The translations under genes were made by a program, and so were the position numbers. A stretch of DNA of 64,000 nt from Ferruginibacter sp. (lineage in GTDB: Bacteria; Bacteroidota; Bacteroidia; Chitinophagales; Chitinophagaceae), in contig NZ_JAQBNR010000073.1 in the NCBI RefSeq assembly GCF_028288465.1, positions 27,080 to 91,079 on the forward strand, in the 5' to 3' direction. Numbering within the stretch: position 1 is the first letter of the stretch; each line of letters starts with the position of its first letter. A model generated the notes under the pieces. That model did not search any database. It worked only from the letters and a program-made list of their open reading frames with translations, and was not told where the DNA came from. Shown piece by piece: positions 44,065 through 52,096 of the stretch.

Positions 44065-44946
44065 CTATTTAAAATTTACTTTAAGTAATTTTTTGTGCAC
44101 TTCTCTTGCTGCCTTCTTGGAACTTTCTAACTGATTTTCTATGTCAGTGCCATATTTAGACAAAGCAAAGCTGATTACTGTTTTTCTGCATGTTGATCCA
44201 GACTCAAAATATTTGAGATCAAATAGCAATTGACAAAAGGCAGCACATTCAATCAAATCTACTCTTTGCTTCCAATTAGATAATTTACTTTCAATTTTTG
44301 ATTCAATTTTCTTTAAGTGATCGTGCAATTCTGACTTTATTAATTTTTCCCATTTGTCCGAACCCCTTGCTGGATCTGTTTTCGATTTATCGATTTCATT
44401 GTTGTTGTCTTTAATTTCTTCCTCTTTTAGTTTGCTGAATTTTAATAACTCATTTTTTAAATACTCATAAAATAAAAAATATCTACCGTAGACAGCCGCG
44501 GTGACAGAACTGTCATTTAGCTGGCTGTAATCCATTAAATAACCTTCATAAAATTTGTCGATAAATCTATTGTATTCGGTAACCTCCTTACTAGGCCTTT
44601 CATTGCTTTTTGCGATTTTAATCCATTCCCCAATTTCAACTAGCTCTTTTGAAATAGTGGATTCATTCCAAACGATCCAACGCTCTTCAAAAAGGTGCTT
44701 TTGATAGGCGAATTGTATTTCTGCGTAATAATCCTTTAATAAATTTAATGCTGATTCGGGATCGCTTGGCCTGGGTTCTTGTGTAATCTCAGATCCTTCA
44801 ATAAATCTGCAATTATCAATTTTATCAATGTCACTTTGAGTTATGACATGAGGAATTCGGAATTTTTTTCTAAGTTCATTATGAATTTCAGCAAATGCCA
44901 AAAATGATTTTGTTTTTCTTTCGGTATTGTAATCTAAATTGGCCAT
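44065..44946 (-). CDS. Unknown protein coupled to the integrase
   Basis: 293 residues, mostly helical and charged; the middle has a lysine/glutamate-rich stretch. The C-terminal WKQRVDLIECAAFCQLLFDLKYFESG and YGTDIENQ segments weakly recall RteC-like proteins, which control excision of Bacteroidota conjugative transposons; this is uncertain. The start codon overlaps the integrase stop by 1 base, so it is translated after it. I do not recognise a named domain. Confidence 0.55.
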   Translation of the reverse strand: MANLDYNTERKTKSFLAFAEIHNELRKKFRIPHVITQSDIDKIDNCRFIEGSEITQEPRPSDPESALNLLKDYYAEIQFAYQKHLFEERWIVWNESTISKELVEIGEWIKIAKSNERPSKEVTEYNRFIDKFYEGYLMDYSQLNDSSVTAAVYGRYFLFYEYLKNELLKFSKLKEEEIKDNNNEIDKSKTDPARGSDKWEKLIKSELHDHLKKIESKIESKLSNWKQRVDLIECAAFCQLLFDLKYFESGSTCRKTVISFALSKYGTDIENQLESSKKAAREVHKKLLKVNFK

Positions 44947-46025
44947 TAAAGTTCAAAGTTTAGTTTATCAGTTCCTTTTTGTTTCATTTCTTCAGCTGCC
45001 TGCACGTAACGCATGGTTTGTGCAGTGCTCGAGTGCATTAACAGTTTTGAGGTTGTCAGTATATCAACTTCATTAAAAATTAAATTGGTGCCATAGGAAT
45101 GACGGAGATTATGCCAGGTAATTTTTTTATTTATTCCGGCTCTTTCAACCCAGGCTTTCAATGTTTTATTTGCTCCGTTTGCTGTTGGTAAATTAAATAT
45201 CCGTTCCCGCGCCGGACCAACTTCGCCCAATAGCTTTAATGCAGTTTTATTTAATGGGATCGTGTAGGAATTGTTTTCTTCTTTGAGTTTGGACCTGACA
45301 ATTTCCAACTGGCTACTATCAAATTTTATTTTATCCCACGTCAACTGTTTTATATCAACCCATGCAAGCCCTGTGACAGTACTGAACAAAGCCGCTCGTT
45401 TTACTTCACTGCTTTCTGTAGGTGTTGCGGCAAGCGTCGCAATTTCGGCAAGTGTTAAAACATCCTTTTTGTTTGCCTTTCCCTTGGCCTTGCGTTCAAC
45501 CTCATCCAAAATATTTGATTTTAAAAAGCGCTTCCGGTAGGCGTTTTTAATCATTTTTTTAAACCGGTTGAAATATGACTTTGCACCTTCGCCGGTGCTC
45601 TTTGATTGCAGGTAGTCTATAAAATCCTCAATCAATAAGGCTGTCAGGTTTCCAAAGGTTAACCCGGATTTTTTTTCTAGTATAAGAAAATCAGAAAACC
45701 GGTTTAACACACCCTGCATATTTCGCTTGTCTTTTTTCGTGTAGGCGTCAACATACGTTTGCATCCAAACGGTAATGATTGTCTTTTTTGCAGCATCACT
45801 ATCCATGTTGTAATTGTTGCCTTCAAGTTCAATGGCCCTGGTTAACCTTATTGCTTCGGCCTGCTGTAGGAGTTCTTTGTTACTTTCACGATCATTGAGG
45901 TTTGAAGGTTTTGCAAGCTGTAAATGCTTCAGTGTTTCAATGGTGTGCTTGCCGTCTTTGTAAATATCTAATCTTAATGAAGTGGTGCCGTTGGCATTTT
46001 TTCGCTTTCTTAATGTCACACTCAT
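44946..46025 (-). CDS. int: Tyrosine recombinase (element integrase), Arg I replaced by Ala
   Basis: 359 residues. SAM-like N-terminal domain about residues 100-200, then the catalytic domain. Visible active-site residues are H305 and R308 (HNLRHSYG), H331 (LMHSS) and nucleophile Y340 (TMRYVQA). In the first box the usual TGLR is TGLA: residue 221 is Ala (codon GCA). IntDOT of CTnDOT also lacks this arginine yet recombines. The start (ATG at 46025) lies 190 bases from the tRNA-Leu end, with likely arm-type sites upstream. Confidence 0.9.
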   Translation of the reverse strand: MSVTLRKRKNANGTTSLRLDIYKDGKHTIETLKHLQLAKPSNLNDRESNKELLQQAEAIRLTRAIELEGNNYNMDSDAAKKTIITVWMQTYVDAYTKKDKRNMQGVLNRFSDFLILEKKSGLTFGNLTALLIEDFIDYLQSKSTGEGAKSYFNRFKKMIKNAYRKRFLKSNILDEVERKAKGKANKKDVLTLAEIATLAATPTESSEVKRAALFSTVTGLAWVDIKQLTWDKIKFDSSQLEIVRSKLKEENNSYTIPLNKTALKLLGEVGPARERIFNLPTANGANKTLKAWVERAGINKKITWHNLRHSYGTNLIFNEVDILTTSKLLMHSSTAQTMRYVQAAEEMKQKGTDKLNFEL

Positions 46026-46078
46026 TTGACTTTGGTTTGATTTTCTTTTCTCTAAGGTATGAAATATTTTAATTAAAA

Positions 46079-46105
46079 TGTACCTCGAGGTTCAAATAAG
46101 GTACA
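46079..46105. repeat. Right arm-type repeats near integrase start
   Basis: TGTACCTC at 46079-46086 (reverse complement GAGGTACA) and AAGGTACA at 46098-46105. Same octamer family as the left-end pair, but in inverted arrangement, upstream of the integrase start. Confidence 0.45.
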
Positions 46106-46195
46106 AAAAATGAGAAATAAATGTATAATCAAAGGAAATGAAAAGAAAGGGGATAGGCTGAAAAGTGCGTGAATGCTACGTTTGCGGGCATAAAA

Positions 46196-46217
46196 AAACC
46201 AGCTAAAAAGCTGGTTT
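46196..46217 (-). terminator. tRNA-Leu terminator
   Basis: AAACCAGCT / AGCTGGTTT hairpin with T-run on the minus strand, directly after the tRNA 3' end. It came with the element; the original terminator is at 30552-30577. Confidence 0.7.
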
Positions 46218-46303
46218 GGTGCCCACGAAAGGAATCGAACCTTCACACCCTTGCGAATGGCAGATTTTGAGTCTGCTGCGTCTACCAATTCCGCCACATG
46301 GGC
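46217..46303 (-). tRNA. tRNA-Leu (anticodon CAA)
   Basis: An 87-base class II tRNA with a long variable arm. Acceptor GCCCATG pairs with CGTGGGC; the anticodon loop CTCAAAA gives CAA. The 3' end reads GGGCACCA, so the CCA is present in this copy. It is the integration target of the element on its left. Confidence 0.95.
46218..46234. repeat. Right attachment-site core (tRNA-Leu 3' end)
   Basis: GGTGCCCACGAAAGGAA, direct repeat of 30579-30595. It lies within the tRNA-Leu acceptor and T-arm region, and the tRNA body is intact here, so integration regenerated the gene. Confidence 0.88.
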
Positions 46304-46330
46304 ATTTATCTAACGGGTTGCAATATTACA

Positions 46331-46810
46331 TCAATCAGCCAACCTGTCCAAAATACGTTGCAAATATTTTTTCTTAAAATAATATTCCTTCACTTTTAAC
46401 AGGTCTGCAGTTGTAACTGTAGCATCATTATAATTTTCAATAATGGCTTTTACGCCGGAGTAGATCTCCCTTTCAAAATCATGTACGGCGGCGGCTGAAT
46501 CATCGCTTAGTTCTTCATTCAGTTCCATTACCTCCATTAAAAAATCAGGTGGCAGCTGGTATTTTTCTTCTTCTTCCAGCAATCCCTTTAATTGCAGTAC
46601 ATATTTAATAGTACTCTCCTTATCTTTTAAAATTTTTAACGCCTTATTTACTGCAGACGATTTCTCAAGGGCGTCTTCCTGCTCTTCGTCGGTAGAGTGA
46701 GTAAAATAGTCGGGGTGATATTTTTTTTGTAATTCAAAATACTTTTTTGCAAGATGGCTATCGTCCACCTGCAAACTTACGGGCAGCTCAAATAAGTCAA
46801 AATAATTCAT
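46331..46810 (-). CDS. hscB: Fe-S cluster co-chaperone HscB
   Basis: 159 residues. N-terminal J domain with the HPD motif in KKYHPDYF near residue 31, then the C-terminal HscB helical domain (EEEKYQLPPDFLMEVMELNEELSDD). HscB delivers the IscU scaffold to HscA. Length matches the family. It is a single gene, just outside the element and next to tRNA-Leu, so the local chromosome is core-like. Confidence 0.88.
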   Translation of the reverse strand: MNYFDLFELPVSLQVDDSHLAKKYFELQKKYHPDYFTHSTDEEQEDALEKSSAVNKALKILKDKESTIKYVLQLKGLLEEEEKYQLPPDFLMEVMELNEELSDDSAAAVHDFEREIYSGVKAIIENYNDATVTTADLLKVKEYYFKKKYLQRILDRLAD

Positions 46811-46931
46811 TGCGCAAATGTCAAATTGTAATAATAAAATTCCAAATTATAGTTACCCCAAAGTAGTAAAAAGTACAAATTGGTAAAACGGTATCAGTAT
46901 ATGTAATACCTTGCCGGTTTAAAAGAAGGCC

Positions 46932-48134
46932 ATGCTAAAAATAGGTTTGATCAGAGAAGGCAAAGTACCCTGCGATAGCCGTGTAGCGCTTACGCCGGCG
47001 CAATGCAAGTGGCTGCATAAAAATTTCAAGGATATACGGGTTACTGTTCAGCATAGCGCCAGCCGTTGTTACAGCGATAAAGAGTACCAGCTGGCAGGTA
47101 TACCTGTGCAGGAAGATATGAGTGCGTGTGATGTACTGATGGGCATCAAGGAAGTACCCGTTTCAATGTTGATTGATGGAAAAACTTATTTCTTTTTTTC
47201 CCACACAAAAAAATTACAGCCATACAACAGGGAGATGATACATGCCATGGCTGAAAAAAAAATTACTTTGATTGATTATGAGTGCCTGGAACATGAAGAC
47301 GGCACCCGGATTATTGGGTTTGGTTTTTTTGCAGGTATAGTCGGTGCGCACAATGGTATGATGGCGTTTGGCAACAGAACCAATCTTTTTCACCTGCAGC
47401 GTGTTTATGAAGTAAACAGTTTTCAAAAGCTGATACATACTTATTTTGGTTTAAAAGTGCCGGTAATAAAAGTAGCAGTCACCGGCAGCGGGCGGGTGGC
47501 GCATGGCGTGCTGGAGATAATGAATCTCCTGGGCATTCATGAAGTGGAGGCAGAAGATTACCTGCAAAAGAAATTTACTTACCCTGTGTACGTTCATTTA
47601 AAAGGGGGAGACCTGTATGCTCATAAACAAACAGGTTTGTACAACCGAAACGACTTTCACCTGCATCCGGTCAACTACCGGTGTAAATTTATTGATTACG
47701 CAGGCGAAACAGATATATTACTGAACGGTATTTACTGGAACCGGGATATACCCCGGTTATTTGAATTAGCAGATATGCAGGCCAGCAATTTCAGTATTAC
47801 CACCATTGCTGATATAACAGATGATATACATGGATCGGTGCCCTGCAACCTGGGCGAAAGTACCATTGCAGAACCGGTTTACGGCGTGGATAAAAATACT
47901 TTTGAGCGCACTGCACCCTATTTGCCCAACTCTGTAGATGTAATGGCTGTTGGCAATTTACCTAATGAATTACCAAGGGATGCGAGCAGGTATTTTGGCG
48001 AACAATTAATAAAATTTGTACTGGAGGATGTAAGAAAAGGGGGAAGTGAAACGCTGAACAAGGCAACTATCTTAAGGGCGGGCGTATTAAATTCACCTTA
48101 TGATTATATGCGGGAGTATGTGGGTGCTTTGTGA
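46932..48134 (+). CDS. AlaDH/PNT-family dehydrogenase (saccharopine dehydrogenase-like)
   Basis: 400 residues. N-terminal GLIREGKVPCDSRVALTPAQCKWL and the Rossmann segment VIKVAVTGSGRVAHGVLEIMNLLGI near residues 177-200 place it in the alanine dehydrogenase/transhydrogenase superfamily. MGIKEVPVSML and YECLEHEDGTRIIGFG resemble saccharopine (lysine-forming) dehydrogenase-like enzymes of Bacteroidota. The substrate is not certain: lysine/saccharopine or another amino acid. Single gene upstream of rnhA, no operon clues. Confidence 0.8.
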   Translation: MLKIGLIREGKVPCDSRVALTPAQCKWLHKNFKDIRVTVQHSASRCYSDKEYQLAGIPVQEDMSACDVLMGIKEVPVSMLIDGKTYFFFSHTKKLQPYNREMIHAMAEKKITLIDYECLEHEDGTRIIGFGFFAGIVGAHNGMMAFGNRTNLFHLQRVYEVNSFQKLIHTYFGLKVPVIKVAVTGSGRVAHGVLEIMNLLGIHEVEAEDYLQKKFTYPVYVHLKGGDLYAHKQTGLYNRNDFHLHPVNYRCKFIDYAGETDILLNGIYWNRDIPRLFELADMQASNFSITTIADITDDIHGSVPCNLGESTIAEPVYGVDKNTFERTAPYLPNSVDVMAVGNLPNELPRDASRYFGEQLIKFVLEDVRKGGSETLNKATILRAGVLNSPYDYMREYVGAL

Positions 48135-48213
48135 TTACCGCACGGAATAAACAGTAGGGTGTATAATCTTTTCATTATTAAATATAGATGGACGATCAAT
48201 TTTAAAACATTAC

Positions 48214-48678
48214 ATGGAGGAAAAAATTCAATTGTATACAGATGGCGCTTCGAGGGGTAATCCTGGCAGGGGGGGATATGGGGCTATTTTATTATTTGGC
48301 CGGCATCGCAAGGAGTTGTCGCAGGGCTACCGGCTTACCACCAATAACCGGATGGAATTACTGGCGGTGATAGCGGGCCTGGAAGCCATCAAAAAAAATG
48401 AGTTACCGGTAACAGTTTTTTCGGATAGCCAATACGTTGTGAATGCAGTAGAAAAAGGCTGGCTAAAAAACTGGATAAAAACAGATTTTAAAGGTGGCAA
48501 AAAAAACAAAGATTTGTGGAAACACTATTATGAACTGGCAAAGAAATTTACCATTCGCTTTGTGTGGGTAAAAGGCCATGCAGATAATCCTTTGAATAAC
48601 CGTTGCGACGAACTGGCCACGGCCGCTGCAGATGGAAAAAACCTGCTGGCAGATGCAGGATATGAAGAAGGATTATAG
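48214..48678 (+). CDS. rnhA: Ribonuclease HI
   Basis: 154 residues. All four catalytic acidic residues are visible: D10 in LYTDGASRGNPG, E48 in NNRMELLAVI, D70 in VFSDSQYVVNAV and D134 in NNRCDELA, with the HADNP loop histidine. It degrades RNA in RNA-DNA hybrids, including Okazaki primers. Normal length for the E. coli type. Confidence 0.96.
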   Translation: MEEKIQLYTDGASRGNPGRGGYGAILLFGRHRKELSQGYRLTTNNRMELLAVIAGLEAIKKNELPVTVFSDSQYVVNAVEKGWLKNWIKTDFKGGKKNKDLWKHYYELAKKFTIRFVWVKGHADNPLNNRCDELATAAADGKNLLADAGYEEGL

Positions 48679-48765
48679 CAATGTGTCTGAAAAATACTGG
48701 TAAAAAATCTTTCAGCATGGACTAAATCTTAAAAAAGAAATTTGTATGGTAGTTTAGTCAGCTGG

Positions 48766-50163
48766 CTAAGGTAACGGTATTTCAATTTCGAGTGTAAACC
48801 CACAGCCGGGAGAAGATTTAGTACAAACCAATCCATTAAACATTTCAACACGACCTGCAATATTTTTTAATCCAATTCCTTTTACATCAGTGCCAGTGTC
48901 TGTTCCCTGACCATCATCTGCTATAATCATCTTAAAAATATGATCGGTAGTTTGAAGGGTTATATAAACATTTTTAGCTAAGGCGTGCTTTACAATATTG
49001 GTGCATTGTTCCTGTAAAATGCGGTAAATACCGAGTTTTTGTTGTTTGTTCAGCATAGATTCTGAAAAAAGCCGGGTATCAATCTGAATTGATAACCCGG
49101 CTATTGTTAGCATAGATTCGGTAAGTTTTCTTAATTGATCCGGCAGGGTTTCGGTTTCAAAATCGGGACTGGCTAATACCCTCGCTATTTTTCTGTTTTC
49201 TTCGATAGCTACAAAAATATTTTCATTGCATTGTCGTAATAAATCGTCCGCAATACCTGCGCTGCCTGCCCGCTGAATCATCAGGGAAATCATCAGTTTG
49301 GTTGCTACCAGCAACTGGTTAACATTGTCGTGCAGTTCCCTCCCTATAATGTTTCGTTCGTTTTCCTGAGCTGCCAGTGCAGTAGTGATTATTTTTTTTT
49401 GTTCATTGTGCTGCTGCTCTGCAAGGGCGGCTTCCAGTTTTTTGCGGTCAGTAATATTGTTACTGATGGCGAGATATTGGCAGGGTTTGTTATGTTCATC
49501 GTTAAAAGGGATAATGATTGTGTCTACCCAATATGGTTCACCTTCTTTAGTAAAATTTAAAAACTCTCCATGCCAGGTAGTACCACTTTGTATGGTTGAC
49601 CACAATTTGCTGTAATAACCCGCATGCTGATAACCCGCATGCATAATGTACTGGTTGTTATCCATAATTTCAGACGCCTGGTAACCTGAGATATCACAGC
49701 AAATTTTGTTTACATAAGTAATTACACCATTACTATCAGTTATAGCAATGATCGCAGTCTCGTTTAGTGCATGCTCATAGTTTATCACCTGTCCGTTCGA
49801 TATTTTCTGTTTACAGGCAGTTTTTATTGCCATTGGTAACCTGGCCATCCTGTCTTTAAGAATAAAATCTGTTGCACCTTTTTCTATGATATCAACAGCT
49901 ACTGTTTCCGATACAGATCCCGATAGTAAAATAAACGGTGTATCCTTTGAACGGCTTCGTAAAATACTTAACGCATCTACCGCTGTGAACTGGGGTAAAC
50001 AATTATCAGACAACACAACATCCGGTTCAAAACAATCAAGTGCTTCCATGTATCCATCCAGGTTATTAGTGCAGTAAAATTCCGGTTCATTCATTTCACT
50101 CTCAAGCAATTCTTTAACAAGCTGCACATCGAACGGGTTATCTTCCAGTATTAAAATTTTCAT
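48766..50163 (-). CDS. Sensor histidine kinase with REC and PAS domains
   Basis: 465 residues from the ATG at 50163. Order: N-terminal receiver domain (ILILEDNPFDVQL, VVLSDNCLPQFTAVDAL, with D near residue 57, and FILKDR), PAS domain (residues 140-250, TWHGEFLNFTKEGEPYWVD), then HisKA_3-type dimer helix (ERNIIGRELHDNVNQLLVATKL) and a C-terminal ATPase with DDGQGTD. A NarX/DesK-type kinase with a receiver at its front, likely a phosphorelay hub. No paired regulator adjacent, though a LytTR pair lies 3 kb away. Confidence 0.88.
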   Translation of the reverse strand: MKILILEDNPFDVQLVKELLESEMNEPEFYCTNNLDGYMEALDCFEPDVVLSDNCLPQFTAVDALSILRSRSKDTPFILLSGSVSETVAVDIIEKGATDFILKDRMARLPMAIKTACKQKISNGQVINYEHALNETAIIAITDSNGVITYVNKICCDISGYQASEIMDNNQYIMHAGYQHAGYYSKLWSTIQSGTTWHGEFLNFTKEGEPYWVDTIIIPFNDEHNKPCQYLAISNNITDRKKLEAALAEQQHNEQKKIITTALAAQENERNIIGRELHDNVNQLLVATKLMISLMIQRAGSAGIADDLLRQCNENIFVAIEENRKIARVLASPDFETETLPDQLRKLTESMLTIAGLSIQIDTRLFSESMLNKQQKLGIYRILQEQCTNIVKHALAKNVYITLQTTDHIFKMIIADDGQGTDTGTDVKGIGLKNIAGRVEMFNGLVCTKSSPGCGFTLEIEIPLP

Positions 50164-50687
50164 ACAGGGTTTAATTTCAATCATAATTTTTGTCATTTAC
50201 CATTGCGATAACCATATACAATCCGGTAGTTCAACTAAAGGAGCTTGTTTAAATGATACACGGCGCTATCAAACGGTACAGGAAAATAATGACTGTAAAT
50301 CAATCAATAAAGTATAGAATACCTGGCATTTTTTCATTCCGTTTCAGTAGGTAGTGTGCTGGAGACAAAGATAAATCAGCCCTTTGCTCAACACTCACCA
50401 AAAAATTATTTACACCACCACAATAAGGCGTTTCACGTAATATTCGCTTCTTAAAAAGCCAGTACGGCATAAATATCTTGTTCTTTAAACCTCTCTTACA
50501 CAATGGATCGGGTATAAAATTAAACTATGGGGAAACTGTTACGCAATTATAAAAGCGGCTTTCACGACTGTAATACGGGATTTTACGTAAAGCTTTTTTT
50601 TGATCAGGCCTTTACAATCATCTTTGGGTTGTAAAATAAATTGAACACTCAATCATCACATTTCAAAAAATCTTAAAACTTAAAATC
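50164..50687. other. Gene-free region upstream of the peptide gene
   Basis: Contains the promoter of the 46-residue peptide (see 50599-50626) and the 5' region of the divergent kinase gene. I see no other gene. Confidence 0.4.
50599..50626 (+). promoter_or_regulatory. Possible Bacteroidota promoter of the peptide gene
   Basis: TTTG at 50599-50602 and CATCTTTG at 50619-50626 fit the -33 and -7 elements with one mismatch in the latter (C for T). The gene begins 62 bases downstream. Confidence 0.4.
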
Positions 50688-50828
50688 ATGACTTTACAAG
50701 AAAACATTTTTGCAAACGCATTGACAATCGAAGAACTGGAAGCGAAATTGAAAGCAACAGTAGAAAACACATTGAACTTTCTTTCAGAAGGTAGTTGTGG
50801 AGTGAGCACACAAATATCTGCTACATAG
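50688..50828 (+). CDS. 46-residue peptide, candidate RiPP-like precursor
   Basis: A short gene below the usual ORF cutoff. The acidic/helical N-terminal part (MTLQENIFANALTIEELEAK, then LKATVENTLNFLSEG) has the look of a leader peptide, and the C-terminus GSCGVSTQISAT is a short Ser/Thr/Cys-rich tail that could be the modified core. It has its own promoter-like element and is followed by a strong hairpin and an LpxL-like acyltransferase. No LanB, LanC, YcaO or radical SAM gene is nearby, so the modification type is open; N- or O-acylation is inferred from the next gene. Confidence 0.6.
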   Translation: MTLQENIFANALTIEELEAKLKATVENTLNFLSEGSCGVSTQISAT

Positions 50829-50871
50829 TCATTTTTTATGAAGGCAAAATACTTGATATGACTGACCTCTT

Positions 50872-50903
50872 AAAAAAGGAATCTTTAATGGGGTTCCTTT
50901 TTT
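50872..50903 (+). terminator. Hairpin between peptide and acyltransferase genes
   Basis: Perfect 10-bp stem AAAAAAGGAA / TTCCTTTTTT with a 12-base loop and T-run, in the 124-base gap. A partial terminator would give more peptide mRNA than enzyme mRNA, as seen in many peptide modification operons. Confidence 0.65.
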
Positions 50904-50952
50904 CATTTGCGCATTTTCGAATTAATTTTTATCACACTTCAATTAAAATATC

Positions 50953-52086
50953 ATGTGTCAACTTACTTATACCGAAGAAAGGGACAGACTGATTAATGAT
51001 TTTACTGCAGCCTTCACAACAAAAGAAGATGAATATCTAAACGGGCAGATGAACATGGTAAGTGCTGCGTTGAGCAACTATCTTCCTGCCATTGACTTTG
51101 AAAAGCATGAAAGTATTTATAAAGATATTTTGTTGCACAAAAAATTAAGTATTTTGGAGCAATCCAACTATGAATCGCTTGAGTATGTTGATATGGAAAA
51201 TTGTACTGATGAGATTTTGCTCCTGTTAAAAAATAAACCCACGATTATATGCACTTTTCATACGGGATCTTACAGGCTGCTTAATCTTTTTCTGATGAAA
51301 AACAAAATTCCGTATTCATTGGTAGTGGGTGAAGATGTGGTTCAACGAGATGGGATTCAATTCCAGAATATATACAATAGTTTGCCAGGGAATGCCGACG
51401 AAAATAATTTCAGTATTATTGATGCGGAAAAAGCCAACGTAGGTTTGCAAATGCTGCGGGAGCTGAAAAGAGGAAGAAGTCTGGTTTTATACATGGATGG
51501 TAATACAGGTTCTGGTGCAGCCACTACAAAGAATGACAACCGTTGTATTGTAGATTTTTTGCACCAGCAAATATATGCCCGAAAGGGCATCGCATTCTTG
51601 GCACATGCTGCAAATGTTCCAATAATAACGGCAACCAGCTACCGAAAATCAAACGAAAATATAAAACTTAAATTTTTTGATCCTATTTTTCCTGATCTGT
51701 CGAAGGAAAGAAACTTGTTTGCACAAGAAACTACCCAGCAAATTTATGATCTTATTGCCCCTATCATTACAGCTTACCCAGGGCAGTGGGAAGGATGGTT
51801 ATATATTCACAAGGTAGCCAACATTATAAATATGGATAAAGCGTCAGTGGGTAAAAACGTTGGAATGCCTACAGAAAAAGTTTCTCTTGATTCATTTCGA
51901 TTTGGTATTTTTAAAATAAATGGCACATCATTTTTATTAAGAAAAGGTAGTTACTCGTTTTATACCATAACTGATCACTTATATGATATATTAACAAAGT
52001 GCAGTATGGGGGCAGTTAAAAAAGACTGTATGGAAGATTCATTGTTTAATCAATTGTATGAGCAAGGTGTTATCAACTACGTCTGA
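50953..52086 (+). CDS. LpxL-like acyltransferase with C-terminal PqqD/RRE-like domain
   Basis: 377 residues. The middle is an LpxL/HtrB-like acyltransferase fold: ICTFHTGSYRLLNLFL has the conserved histidine (residue 103), though the acidic residue of HX4(D/E) is arginine (R108); later come SLVLYMDGNTGSG and YARKGIAFLAHAANVPIITATSYR. The last 65 residues (FRFGIFKINGTSFLLRKGSYSF.., ending in SLFNQLYEQGVINYV) have the strand-helix layout of PqqD/RiPP recognition domains, which bind leader peptides. Role inferred: acylation of the upstream 46-residue peptide. No signal peptide. A lipid-A-type acyltransferase is the alternative. Confidence 0.6.
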   Translation: MCQLTYTEERDRLINDFTAAFTTKEDEYLNGQMNMVSAALSNYLPAIDFEKHESIYKDILLHKKLSILEQSNYESLEYVDMENCTDEILLLLKNKPTIICTFHTGSYRLLNLFLMKNKIPYSLVVGEDVVQRDGIQFQNIYNSLPGNADENNFSIIDAEKANVGLQMLRELKRGRSLVLYMDGNTGSGAATTKNDNRCIVDFLHQQIYARKGIAFLAHAANVPIITATSYRKSNENIKLKFFDPIFPDLSKERNLFAQETTQQIYDLIAPIITAYPGQWEGWLYIHKVANIINMDKASVGKNVGMPTEKVSLDSFRFGIFKINGTSFLLRKGSYSFYTITDHLYDILTKCSMGAVKKDCMEDSLFNQLYEQGVINYV

Positions 52087-52096
52087 AGGGCTACAT

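Larger units (their letters stand above)
30579..46234. mobile_element. Integrated PICI-like (phage satellite-like) element in tRNA-Leu
   Basis: 15.66 kb between 17-bp direct repeats. A tyrosine recombinase gene lies at the right end next to tRNA-Leu. A minus-strand module follows: integrase and unknown gene, excisionase-like HTH, winged-helix-like protein, DUF4373-type replication protein, several small proteins, TerS-like protein, and one large structural-like protein. The left third holds cargo genes of both strands. No capsid, portal, large terminase or lysis gene is seen. Size and order (int, HTH, rep, small genes, terS) resemble phage-inducible islands. A degenerate prophage is the alternative. 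Confidence 0.78.

Noticed and set aside
46073..46297. ORF overlapping tRNA-Leu
   Set aside because: It is the antisense-frame translation of a tRNA and terminator.
50688..50828. Lanthipeptide precursor
   Set aside because: No LanB, LanC, LanM or thioether-forming enzyme is near; I keep the wider peptide idea.
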